Assembly: GCF_017254865.1 (NCBI RefSeq)
Contig: NZ_JAFKCV010000001.1
Span: forward strand, 124,001 to 188,000
Direction: 5' to 3'
Origin: Bowmanella dokdonensis
GTDB lineage: Bacteria; Pseudomonadota; Gammaproteobacteria; Enterobacterales; Alteromonadaceae
DNA: 64,000 nt
The position numbers and the translations under genes are program-made. How positions within the stretch are numbered: the first letter of the stretch is position 1; the number at the start of each line of letters is the position of its first letter. Below the pieces are notes generated by a model. The model did no database searches. It was not told where the DNA came from and was given only the letters and a program-made list of their open reading frames with translations. This document shows positions 32,104 to 40,003 of this stretch, piece after piece.

Positions 32104-32823
32104 ATGCAAAAAATGATTAACAGCAATAACAACCTGCTCGCCATCGGCGTGTTTCTAGGCCTGACCCTGCTGGGTTATCTGCTCGGCAATGCCGCTATCC
32201 GGGTTAAGGAATACGAGCGTACCGTCACCGTCAAGGGCCTGTCCGAAAGAGAGGTGATGGCGGATGTGGTGATCTGGCCCATCGCTTTTACCCAGGCCGG
32301 CAACGATCTGGAACAACTCTATCTGGATATGGAAAAAGGCGTGGAAAAGGTTCGTGCCTATCTTACCCTCAAGGGCATAAGCGAACAGGAAATCAGCTTC
32401 GGCGCACCTTCGGTCACAGACAAGTCTGCCCAGCAGTGGGGAGGCGGCGAGCGGGCCGAGTTTCGTTATACGGCCACCCAGGTAGTCACAGTGTACTCAG
32501 GGGAAATAGACACAGTGCGCTCGGCCATGCAGGACCTGGTGGAATTGGGCAAGCAGGGCTTGGTATTTGGTGGCAATCAGTACGAGCATATGACCGAGTA
32601 CCAGTTCAACGGTCTTAATCAAATCAAGCCGGCCATGATAGAGGAAGCGACGATCAATGCCCGGGCCGTGGCAGAGAAATTCGCCCGGGACTCCAACAGT
32701 GAAGTAGGCAAGATACGCCAGGCTTCCCAGGGGCAGTTCAGTATTTCCGACCGGGATAAGAACAACCCCCACATAAAAAACGTGCGGGTGGTTTCCACCA
32801 TTGAATACTATCTGGCTGATTGA
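32104..32823 (+). CDS. SIMPL-domain (DUF541) periplasmic/membrane-anchored protein
   Basis: A 239-residue protein with an N-terminal hydrophobic anchor (LLAIGVFLGLTLLGYLLGNA) and a SIMPL/DUF541 domain that begins ERTVTVKGLSEREVMADVV. The family forms ring-like periplasmic assemblies of unclear function, linked in some species to oxidative stress. GGGGA lies six bases before the first ATG. The stop overlaps the tail of the convergent kinase gene by 16 bp. Confidence 0.85.
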   Translation: MQKMINSNNNLLAIGVFLGLTLLGYLLGNAAIRVKEYERTVTVKGLSEREVMADVVIWPIAFTQAGNDLEQLYLDMEKGVEKVRAYLTLKGISEQEISFGAPSVTDKSAQQWGGGERAEFRYTATQVVTVYSGEIDTVRSAMQDLVELGKQGLVFGGNQYEHMTEYQFNGLNQIKPAMIEEATINARAVAEKFARDSNSEVGKIRQASQGQFSISDRDKNNPHIKNVRVVSTIEYYLAD

Positions 32824-34379
32824 TTGTTGAGCCAGATGACCAGTTGCTTGAATCTGTACTGGCGTACAAAGTGCTGGACCTTGTCGACAAACCCCTGATA
32901 CTCGCCCTGTTGTTCGAGGTCCTTCATCAGTGACCGCACGCCCAATACATTGTGCTGTCTGGCCAGTTCTTCCAGGCGCGCGAGGGTGTCCACTGGTGGC
33001 CATATCAGGGGCGTTGGCGACGGCTCAGTTGCCGGTGTTTCTTCAATGTGGTGCACAGAATCGACAACGGCCAATTCCAGCTCAAACCAGAACTCACTGC
33101 CTTGTTGCACCCTACTGCGCACCTGCAGATCCGAACCCATTAATTTCACCAGCCGCTGGCTGATCGTCAGGCCCAATCCAGAGCCTTCGGCCCGGGTGAT
33201 AGCGTTGTCCAATTGCTGGAAAGGAATGAATATATTCCTGAGTTGTTCTTTGGCAATGCCTATACCTGTGTCTTGGACACTGAAGCGTATTTTGTGCAGA
33301 TTTGTCCTGGATTTTCTGATCAGGTCCACACAGAAGACAATCTGACCGGCCTGGGTGAACTTGACTGCATTGTTGAGCAGATTGAGCAACACCTGACGCA
33401 GACGTTTTTCATCTGCCAGTACCACTTTTGGCAGGTCACTGGAAAAGTGATGGCTGAATTCCAGGTTTTTGATCTCGGCACTGATGCGGCTCATATCCAC
33501 CAGGGTATGCAGAAACAGGGGCAGGTTGACCTCCTGTTCATGCAGGATGAGATTGTCTCCATCTGCGCGCGAAAACTCGAGTATATCGTTAATCATCAGC
33601 AGCAGGTGTTCGGCGCTTTTGTCTATGGTCTCTATGCCATGACCATGCCGGTCCATGAGTTCCTTGTTCTGTCTGTACAACTGGGTGTAACCCAGTATGG
33701 CGTTCAGTGGGGTACGCAGCTCGTGTGTCACGTTGGCCATAAAGCGCGTCTTGGCCTGGTCCGAGGCTTCTATCAGCATCTTTGCCGAGTTCAGCCGTTG
33801 GAACATGATCGCCAAAGTCAGCCAGACTGCCACCAACAAGATCAGGGCGATGCTGGATTCGGCGTACAGCTTGGACTTCATTTCTGTGCTGAGACTCTGA
33901 AAATAGGCATCGCTGATGTCGAACACCGCCATCCCAAGCAATTCACCCAAATGGTTAATCAGGGGAATATCCACCCGGAAACAGGAAACACAGGCCTCTC
34001 CCTCTGTCCGGTAATCCAGGCTGCCCGCAGGCGCCTTGACTGTGTCGTAGTTCAGTTCCAGGCTGAAATGGCGAATGTAGGGCCCTCCAATAGCCGGGTC
34101 TTCCACGATCAGCAGTTGACGGATGGTGCTCATCAGCTCTTCTGACAGGGCGCTGCTGTGCTCCAAAGTGCCCAGCAGCACTGTACCCTGGGATTGCGCC
34201 AGGATGCTGGCCTGGGTCTTGGCGGCCAGGTACAGCCTGGGTTGCAGGGTGTTTTGCCAGTATCTGTCCAGCGACCACAGGAACACCGCCAGCAGGGACA
34301 GGAAGATCACCGCAATGAGCAGATGCTGAGTAAGATGACTATGGCCCTTGAGCCAACGCCTGAGCTGCCTGCTATTCAT
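32808..34379 (-). CDS. Membrane sensor histidine kinase with Tll0287-like periplasmic domain
   Basis: A 523-residue sensor. TM1 lies at about residues 18-38 and TM2 at about 175-197. The periplasmic part resembles Tll0287/DUF3365 sensors (QASILAQSQGTVL, GEACVSCFRVDIPL). It keeps CxxC but has Phe where haem-binding members have His. The cytoplasmic part has the H-box ANVTHELRTPLNAILG, N-box LLNLLNNAVKF, and G-boxes DTGIGIAKEQL and GSGLGLTISQRLV. There is no receiver domain, so it must signal to a separate regulator. The two orphan REC proteins at 37.2 and 38.3 kb are the obvious partners. The start overlaps the yfiR-like gene by 8 bp. Confidence 0.9.
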   Translation of the reverse strand: MNSRQLRRWLKGHSHLTQHLLIAVIFLSLLAVFLWSLDRYWQNTLQPRLYLAAKTQASILAQSQGTVLLGTLEHSSALSEELMSTIRQLLIVEDPAIGGPYIRHFSLELNYDTVKAPAGSLDYRTEGEACVSCFRVDIPLINHLGELLGMAVFDISDAYFQSLSTEMKSKLYAESSIALILLVAVWLTLAIMFQRLNSAKMLIEASDQAKTRFMANVTHELRTPLNAILGYTQLYRQNKELMDRHGHGIETIDKSAEHLLLMINDILEFSRADGDNLILHEQEVNLPLFLHTLVDMSRISAEIKNLEFSHHFSSDLPKVVLADEKRLRQVLLNLLNNAVKFTQAGQIVFCVDLIRKSRTNLHKIRFSVQDTGIGIAKEQLRNIFIPFQQLDNAITRAEGSGLGLTISQRLVKLMGSDLQVRSRVQQGSEFWFELELAVVDSVHHIEETPATEPSPTPLIWPPVDTLARLEELARQHNVLGVRSLMKDLEQQGEYQGFVDKVQHFVRQYRFKQLVIWLNNQSAR

Positions 34380-34950
34380 ATTTCAGGGCTACCTTCAGGT
34401 AAAAGGACTTAATCTGCAAACCGCTCTTTTTCAGGCTGTGCATATTGATGTAAGGGCGGACCGTCGCCTGTACGGACAAACCACCAAGCACCCCCTGCTC
34501 CACATCGCCTTCAAAGGGAGAAAACAGGACAAAGGACTGGGCGATACTCTTTTCGACCAGTGCGCTTAACTCATCCTCATTGAGCTGCTGGGTGATAAAG
34601 ACGCCCCCTATCTGTCTTGCGGGCAAAGCCAGCAGCTCCTGCAAGGGTATGATTTCGATTCTGGCGTTGAGGGATTGCGGCAGATTGAAGCTATCCTGCA
34701 GCACCTGGAGGTAGAGTTGCGCATCCTCATCGGAACTCGCATAAGTCAGGTAGAGCACCAGGTCCTGCTGTTCGTTCAGTTTGTCCTGCAGGCCCAGGTC
34801 TGAACTTATCAGGGTGCGGAATAGTTTCAGGCCCACATGGGCCCGATGCTCCCCATAGCCGTCAGCCAGATAAAGTCCTTGCACGCGCAGGGGCACTAAC
34901 AGAACAGCTAGGACCGTTAACAGGGCGATGCAGTATCTGCGGCTAATCAT
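34372..34950 (-). CDS. YfiR-like (DUF4154) periplasmic protein
   Basis: A 192-residue secreted protein: signal peptide with core CIALLTVLAVLLVPLRVQG, then a YfiR/DUF4154-like body (VGLKLFRTLISSD, GGVFITQQL, then LLALPARQ). YfiR restrains the diguanylate cyclase YfiN in Pseudomonas. Here no YfiN is adjacent, but a sensor kinase (8 bp overlap) and a TonB receptor flank it. The kinase is therefore a plausible partner. Family assignment is from overall pattern and position, so moderate. Confidence 0.7.
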   Translation of the reverse strand: MISRRYCIALLTVLAVLLVPLRVQGLYLADGYGEHRAHVGLKLFRTLISSDLGLQDKLNEQQDLVLYLTYASSDEDAQLYLQVLQDSFNLPQSLNARIEIIPLQELLALPARQIGGVFITQQLNEDELSALVEKSIAQSFVLFSPFEGDVEQGVLGGLSVQATVRPYINMHSLKKSGLQIKSFYLKVALKYE

Positions 34951-34996
34951 ATTGGTTGGGGGCCCCCTGCGCTTTCAGCGTCCGGCCCATTCCCTG

Positions 34997-37072
34997 TCAG
35001 AATTGATACTGCAATTGCACATAAGCCCTGCGCCCTCCAAATGGCAGGCCCTGGGGATACTGCAATGGATTGGGGACAATGTCGTACTCCTTGTTGGTCA
35101 GGTTGTTGATACTGGCGGTAAGGCTCAGTCCGTCCTGGTTAAACAATTTATCCATGGTCAGGCTGTAATCCAAAGTGGTATGGGCATCGAACTCCCTGGT
35201 GACCGGTGTGCGAAGCGTGATATCCCACCCTTCCTGCTGCCCCACATGCCGCAGCCATAACTGGTGCGTTGCGTAGGCATCGGAACGCCAGGTAATGCCG
35301 AGGTTACCCAGCCAGTTGACAGCGCCCAGCAGCTCGCCTTCTCCTTGCTCCAGGCGGTCCTCGGCGTCCACATAAGACAGATTGGCAAGCCATTGCCAGT
35401 TGCGGTTGATGTCCTGCTGCCACTCCAGTTCCAGGCCCTGGGTGTCCAGCTCGCCGTGGTTGCGCCACAGGGGCCGCTGCCCTGGCCTCTGGAAATACTC
35501 AATCAGATCGGACACTTTGGTGTGAAACAGGGTGGAACGGAAACTGAGTCCAGGCGCGCGATAGATGTAGGCCAGTTCACTGGATGTCAGCTCTTCCTCG
35601 ACGAGGTCGCTGCCTGGTCTGGCAACGATGGATTGGCTGCCGGGATAAGTTTCCTTCAGGGTGGGTGGCCGGAAGGCCTCTGCATATTGTGCCTTGAGGA
35701 TATGATTGTCGCTCAGGCGCCATACTGCAGCCAGGCGTGGGGTGGTTCGGCGCCCCCAGTCGTCGTAATGGTCATGCCGTGCGCCAAAGGTGATTTCCAG
35801 CCGGTCGCTGGCCTGCCACTGATCCTGAATCGTCAGGCTGGTCAGCCGTCGCTTCACCCCTGCCATCACAAGCACCCGTTCTTCTGGCCCTGATATGACA
35901 GGTTGACCCGGGACGTAAGTATTCAGGAAAGAACTGTCCACCTGATTGACGCCGTAGGCGAGCTGGGCATACAAATGATGGTGGGTCGAGGCCTGCCAAT
36001 GCAAATCCAACCCGAGCTTTTGGGTAGAGTCTTCACTGCCTTCGCGGACATATCGGTCTTCCAGAATCGGTCGCCCTCCTGGTCCTGTTATTCCGGCTGG
36101 AATGGGCAGGAAGGTGGCATGATCCAGCCGGGTTTGCAGGCTGCTGATATTCATGCCGAGTTCGAAGCCCCGGCCAACAGACCAGCGCTTATTCAGTTCG
36201 ATGCCTTGAGCGGTTTCCAAGCCGGGTTCAAGTGAAAATGGCATGGCAGCATTGCGCCCGTACCATCCGCCCCGTTCCAGTTCTGCATATTGCAGGATGA
36301 GCTGGTAGCCCTGGTATTCGCCCTGCGCCAACAGCAGCCGGCCTTTCTCCCTGTCATAGATATTGCCCGGTGAATGACCATGACCACTTTGGGCAAAATT
36401 GTCCGGGTTGGTCTTTCTGCCGCTGTCGTTTTGATCCCAGGCGGACAGGTTCAAAGACGCCGAGAGGCCGCTTTCCCAATTATGATTAAGCAGCAGATCA
36501 GACTGGCGATAGTCCTGATCGCCAGCTTTGACCAATAGGCTGTTCTGGCGACGGGTGATAACGTTTACCACGCCTGAAAAGGCGAACTCGCCGTACAGGG
36601 CGGATCCGGGGCCCCGCACCACCTCGATACGCTCAACCTGCGTGATGGGCAAGCGCATTACCCAGTCCGCAGAGGCATCCACCGGACGGTTTACGGCCAC
36701 CCCGTCGACCAGTATTTTAAGATTGCTGCCGTTGACACTGGCCCCTACCCCCCTGACGATATTGACAATGTCGCCGCTGTTATTGACGATAGAATAAAAA
36801 CCGGCGATCTGGTTCAGGGCGGCGGCGACGTTTTGTACCCCTCTTTCAGTCAGATCGTCGCCATGCAACACACTGACCATACCCGGCACATAGTCGGCGT
36901 TCATTTTGCTGTGGGTGGCGAGTTCGGTTTCCTCTTCCAGCATGGCCATAAACTGCGCCATCTCCTCCAGCTCGGCCATTTCTTCTGCCATCAATGGATG
37001 ACAGAAGTGACAGGCCAACAGAAGGAGGATCAACAACCGGGATTTTTTAGAGCTGCCTATCTCAGTTTTCAT
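34997..37072 (-). CDS. TonB-dependent outer-membrane receptor
   Basis: A 691-residue receptor from the ATG at 37072 (ACGAGA upstream). The signal peptide has core LLILLLLACHFCHPLMA. The plug domain covers about residues 45-165 (GDDLTERGVQNVAAALNQIAG, VERIEVVRGPGSALYGEFAF, VVNVITRR). A 22-strand barrel ends in the aromatic-final QLQYQF. The plug is of the BtuB/FepA-like group, often seen beside YfiR-like and kinase genes. It belongs to the run REC-GGDEF, receptor, YfiR-like, kinase, with 88 bp to the upstream gene. The ligand is unknown. Confidence 0.92.
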   Translation of the reverse strand: MKTEIGSSKKSRLLILLLLACHFCHPLMAEEMAELEEMAQFMAMLEEETELATHSKMNADYVPGMVSVLHGDDLTERGVQNVAAALNQIAGFYSIVNNSGDIVNIVRGVGASVNGSNLKILVDGVAVNRPVDASADWVMRLPITQVERIEVVRGPGSALYGEFAFSGVVNVITRRQNSLLVKAGDQDYRQSDLLLNHNWESGLSASLNLSAWDQNDSGRKTNPDNFAQSGHGHSPGNIYDREKGRLLLAQGEYQGYQLILQYAELERGGWYGRNAAMPFSLEPGLETAQGIELNKRWSVGRGFELGMNISSLQTRLDHATFLPIPAGITGPGGRPILEDRYVREGSEDSTQKLGLDLHWQASTHHHLYAQLAYGVNQVDSSFLNTYVPGQPVISGPEERVLVMAGVKRRLTSLTIQDQWQASDRLEITFGARHDHYDDWGRRTTPRLAAVWRLSDNHILKAQYAEAFRPPTLKETYPGSQSIVARPGSDLVEEELTSSELAYIYRAPGLSFRSTLFHTKVSDLIEYFQRPGQRPLWRNHGELDTQGLELEWQQDINRNWQWLANLSYVDAEDRLEQGEGELLGAVNWLGNLGITWRSDAYATHQLWLRHVGQQEGWDITLRTPVTREFDAHTTLDYSLTMDKLFNQDGLSLTASINNLTNKEYDIVPNPLQYPQGLPFGGRRAYVQLQYQF

Positions 37073-37160
37073 CGGGATCTCGTTACAACAATGGTTGGTG
37101 TTTAAGGGTAAAGACTGTCTCTGGAGCGGACAAAGGTGTTTGCCCGCTTGCCGCGCCGAT

Positions 37161-38096
37161 TTATTGGGATTTGGCTGCCATTTCAAGACAAACCCGGTTT
37201 CGGCCACCCTCCTTGGCTTTATAGAGTTGTGTGTCTGCCTGTTGCAGCAGCCCCAGCTCGGTCAGGTGATGATTCGGAATACAAGTGGCCCCACCCAGGC
37301 TGATGCTGACTAACCCCCCGTTAGCGGACCCCGGATGAGGGAGTTTAAGGTTTTGCACCAGCGTTCGTAACCGTTCTGCCACCCGGGCGGCTCCCGCGCT
37401 GTCCGTATCGGGCAGTAGCACCACAAACTCCTCACCACCGAAGCGGGCCACGATATCGGCCGGATCGCGCAGGCCCTGCAACAATGCCTGAGCAATCTTT
37501 TTCAGGCAATTGTCTCCTTCTGCATGGCCGAGACTGTCGTTATAGGCTTTGAAATAGTCCACATCGATCATCAACAGTGACAATTCAGACTGATTGCGTA
37601 TGGCTCTCATCCATTCCTGCCGGAACACCTGATTGAAATGACGGCGGTTGACCAGAGAGGTCAGTTCGTCTGTACCGGCCAATTCCGCCAATCTGTCACC
37701 TTTTTGCTTCAGGGCCAGATGGTTGCGTAACCTGGCCTTCAGAACCGGAATAGAAAAAGGTTTACTGATGTAATCGATGGCGCCGTAACTCAGTCCCTTC
37801 TCCATGTCTAATTCACTGTCCCGTGCACTGAGAAACACGATGGGAATATCTGTGGTGGCGGCATCCTGTTTTAGCCGGCGGCAGACCTCATAGCCATCCA
37901 TGCCGGGCATCATGATATCCAGCAGGATAAGGTCCGGCTTGTGCTGCTGAGCGAGGCTCAATCCCTCCTCTCCGGACAGGGCAACTATCAGTTCTAAGTT
38001 TTCCTGGGTCAGATGTGCCACCAGTACGTCTATGTTGGCGGGGGTATCATCCACCACCAGAACCGTGGGCTGCTTCAATTCATTGGTCTGGGTCAT
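37161..38096 (-). CDS. Response regulator with GGDEF output (diguanylate cyclase)
   Basis: About 311 residues from the ATG at 38096 (GAGAG upstream); the frame extends to a TTG at 38117. The REC domain is complete (VLVVDDTPAN, phospho-Asp in [16 protein letters not shown], Lys in YISKPF). The GGDEF domain keeps ARFGGEEFVVLLP. The inhibitory site is degenerate: five residues before GGEEF reads DPAD, with the arginine one place too early, so product inhibition may be lost. WspR-like architecture. A sigma-54-type promoter lies about 55 bp upstream. It heads the operon with receptor, YfiR-like protein and kinase. Confidence 0.92.
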   Translation of the reverse strand: MTQTNELKQPTVLVVDDTPANIDVLVAHLTQENLELIVALSGEEGLSLAQQHKPDLILLDIMMPGMDGYEVCRRLKQDAATTDIPIVFLSARDSELDMEKGLSYGAIDYISKPFSIPVLKARLRNHLALKQKGDRLAELAGTDELTSLVNRRHFNQVFRQEWMRAIRNQSELSLLMIDVDYFKAYNDSLGHAEGDNCLKKIAQALLQGLRDPADIVARFGGEEFVVLLPDTDSAGAARVAERLRTLVQNLKLPHPGSANGGLVSISLGGATCIPNHHLTELGLLQQADTQLYKAKEGGRNRVCLEMAAKSQ

Positions 38097-38148
38097 CAAA
38101 ACTCTCAAAGAATGCAAATCGTCGGGCCGTTGAACACACTATGCCAAT

Positions 38149-38164
38149 GCAATAGCACGGCCAA
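38149..38164 (-). promoter_or_regulatory. Sigma-54 promoter of the REC-GGDEF operon
   Basis: Minus strand TTGGC-CGTGCTA-TTGC followed by A, exactly the -24/-12 spacing (TGGC-N7-TTGC). The predicted start site is near 38137, some 40 bp before the ATG at 38096. Confidence 0.7.
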
Positions 38165-38228
38165 GTCCAATAATACACAGAAGATCAGTAGGTTAGTATT
38201 AGGAATAAAATTGATATGAGATAGAGTT

Positions 38229-38266
38229 CTTATAGAATGCTATTTTTACTTATAGATTCTTATAGA
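38229..38266. promoter_or_regulatory. Three helically phased CTTATAGA repeats (activator sites)
   Basis: CTTATAGA at 38229, 38249 and 38259: spacing 20 and 10 bp, so all face the same side of the helix. Read from the minus strand they are TCTATAAG and lie about 92-129 bp upstream of the sigma-54 start site. They also lie just before the activator gene, allowing autoregulation. Confidence 0.65.
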
Positions 38267-38295
38267 GCCTATATTCCTAAGCTAAAGAGGACACT

Positions 38296-39843
38296 ATGTC
38301 TGCGACTCCCCTGGTTTTGCTGGTTGACGACAAACCGGACAACCTGGATGTACTGGTTAATTATCTGTCCGACTACGGGTTGGAGCTGATGGTCGCTACC
38401 GATGGCGAGCAGGGGTTGGAACTGGCACTGGAACATACCCCGGATCTGGTGTTGCTGGATGTGATGATGCCCGGTATGGACGGCTACCAGGTTTGCCGGC
38501 GACTCAGGCAGATGCAGCAGACCAGTGACTGCCCGATCATTTTTATGAGTGCCCTGAACGATACCGACAGCAAGGTAAAAGGATTCGAGGCAGGGGCGGT
38601 GGATTTCATCAGCAAGCCCTTTCAGCGCCAAGAAGTATTTGCCCGGATCCAGGCGCATCTGACCATCCACAGGCAACGGCAGGAGCTGAGACTGAAAAAC
38701 CTGCAACTGGAACAGTTGAATCTGGAACTGCAGGAGCAGATGGACAAGCGCCAGCGGGCAGAGAATGAACTGCAACTGGCTGATGAACGCCTGTCCACCC
38801 TGACCCGCCAGGAAGCGGAGCACTGGGGGATCGATGCCTTTATCGGACGCAGCCCCGTAATTACCCGTTTACTGGAGGAGGTACGCAGTCTGCAACAGGC
38901 CCCCGACACCAACGTGTTGGTACTGGGGGAAAGTGGCACCGGCAAGGAGCTGATCTCCCGGGCCATTCATTACGGCAGCAGGCGCAAGGAGAAGCCTTTT
39001 GTGGCGGTCAATTGCTCGGCTATCCCTGCGGAACTGGCTGATGCCGAGTTTTTTGGCCACGTGAGAGGGGCCTTCACGGGTGCCAGCGGTGATCGCAGTG
39101 GCTATTTCGTGCAGGCCGACGGTGGCACCTTGTTTCTCGATGAGATAGGAGACATGCCGCTGGCACTGCAGACCAAACTCCTCAGAGTGCTGGAAGACGG
39201 CCTGGTCACCCCTATAGGCGGGCGTAAGGGCAGGCTTGTCAATGTCAGAGTGGTGGCAGCCACCAATGCCAATCTTCGTAACAAGATCCGCGATCAGACT
39301 TTTCGTCAGGATCTGTTTTTCCGTCTGGCGGGTTATCAGATACAGCTCCCTCCTTTAAGGGAAAGACTGACAGATATTCCTTTGTTGGTTGAGCATTTCC
39401 TGACATTGCTGGGCCAGCAAATGGGCAGAGAGCGGGTGACTCTGAGTCGTGAGGCAATGCTGGCACTGCGTCAGTACCATTATCCAGGTAATGTGCGGGA
39501 ACTGAAAAATCTGATCGAATACGCCCTGATTGCCAGCCGTGGCCAGGCAATAGGGGTGCGGCATCTGCATTTTCTTGAGCCTCCTAGCGGAGTGATGCAA
39601 TCGGACCATCCGGCCGCTGTCGCGCCTGCAGAGGAATCACCACCACCGGCTATAAGTACCGAAAACCAGGAACAGATGCTGATGGAATATGCCCGCACAC
39701 AGGGCAAGGTGAATAATAACAGGGCCCAGGCCCTGTTAAAGGTGGATCATGGACGGGCTTCCTACTTGCTGAAAAAGCTGCACAAGGAGGGAAAACTGAT
39801 TAAGCAGGGCCAGCGGCGCTGGGCTTTCTATATGCCTTCCTGA
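38296..39843 (+). CDS. Sigma-54-dependent response regulator (NtrC-type) with atypical DNA-binding C-terminus
   Basis: A 515-residue activator. REC domain about 1-125 (LLVDDKPDN, phospho-Asp in [16 protein letters not shown], Lys in FISKPF), then a coiled coil (125-170). The AAA+ domain (175-410) has GESGTGKE, the sigma-54 contact [20 protein letters not shown] and arginine finger region [14 protein letters not shown]. The last ~65 residues ([20 protein letters not shown] onward to RRWAFYMPS) do not look like the usual Fis-type helix-turn-helix. They look like a small winged-helix. It is divergent from the REC-GGDEF operon and upstream of the YHYH lipoprotein gene; both have sigma-54 promoters and shared upstream repeats. 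Confidence 0.93.
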   Translation: MSATPLVLLVDDKPDNLDVLVNYLSDYGLELMVATDGEQGLELALEHTPDLVLLDVMMPGMDGYQVCRRLRQMQQTSDCPIIFMSALNDTDSKVKGFEAGAVDFISKPFQRQEVFARIQAHLTIHRQRQELRLKNLQLEQLNLELQEQMDKRQRAENELQLADERLSTLTRQEAEHWGIDAFIGRSPVITRLLEEVRSLQQAPDTNVLVLGESGTGKELISRAIHYGSRRKEKPFVAVNCSAIPAELADAEFFGHVRGAFTGASGDRSGYFVQADGGTLFLDEIGDMPLALQTKLLRVLEDGLVTPIGGRKGRLVNVRVVAATNANLRNKIRDQTFRQDLFFRLAGYQIQLPPLRERLTDIPLLVEHFLTLLGQQMGRERVTLSREAMLALRQYHYPGNVRELKNLIEYALIASRGQAIGVRHLHFLEPPSGVMQSDHPAAVAPAEESPPPAISTENQEQMLMEYARTQGKVNNNRAQALLKVDHGRASYLLKKLHKEGKLIKQGQRRWAFYMPS

Positions 39844-39853
39844 GACCTGCATT

Positions 39854-39869
39854 CTATAAGCGCTATAAG
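39854..39869. promoter_or_regulatory. Two CTATAAG repeats upstream of the YHYH gene
   Basis: CTATAAG at 39854-39860 and 39863-39869, in tandem, about 85 bp upstream of the predicted sigma-54 start site. They have the same sequence and the same orientation relative to the promoter as those at 38.23-38.27 kb. Confidence 0.6.
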
Positions 39870-39919
39870 AAAACCATCCTCACATAGTAGTATGCTATTG
39901 AAAATAAAGTAAAAAAACT

Positions 39920-39936
39920 TTGGCCTTGTTCTTGCT
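39920..39936 (+). promoter_or_regulatory. Sigma-54 promoter of the YHYH lipoprotein gene
   Basis: TTGGC-CTTGTTC-TTGCT, exact -24/-12 spacing. The predicted start site is near 39947, 57 bp before the ATG. Confidence 0.7.
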
Positions 39937-40003
39937 CTGACAGCTCAGCGGCCGGGTGTCTCGACATCCGAAGCCCGATTTATTGCTGAAGGAGTAAAAT
40001 GCC

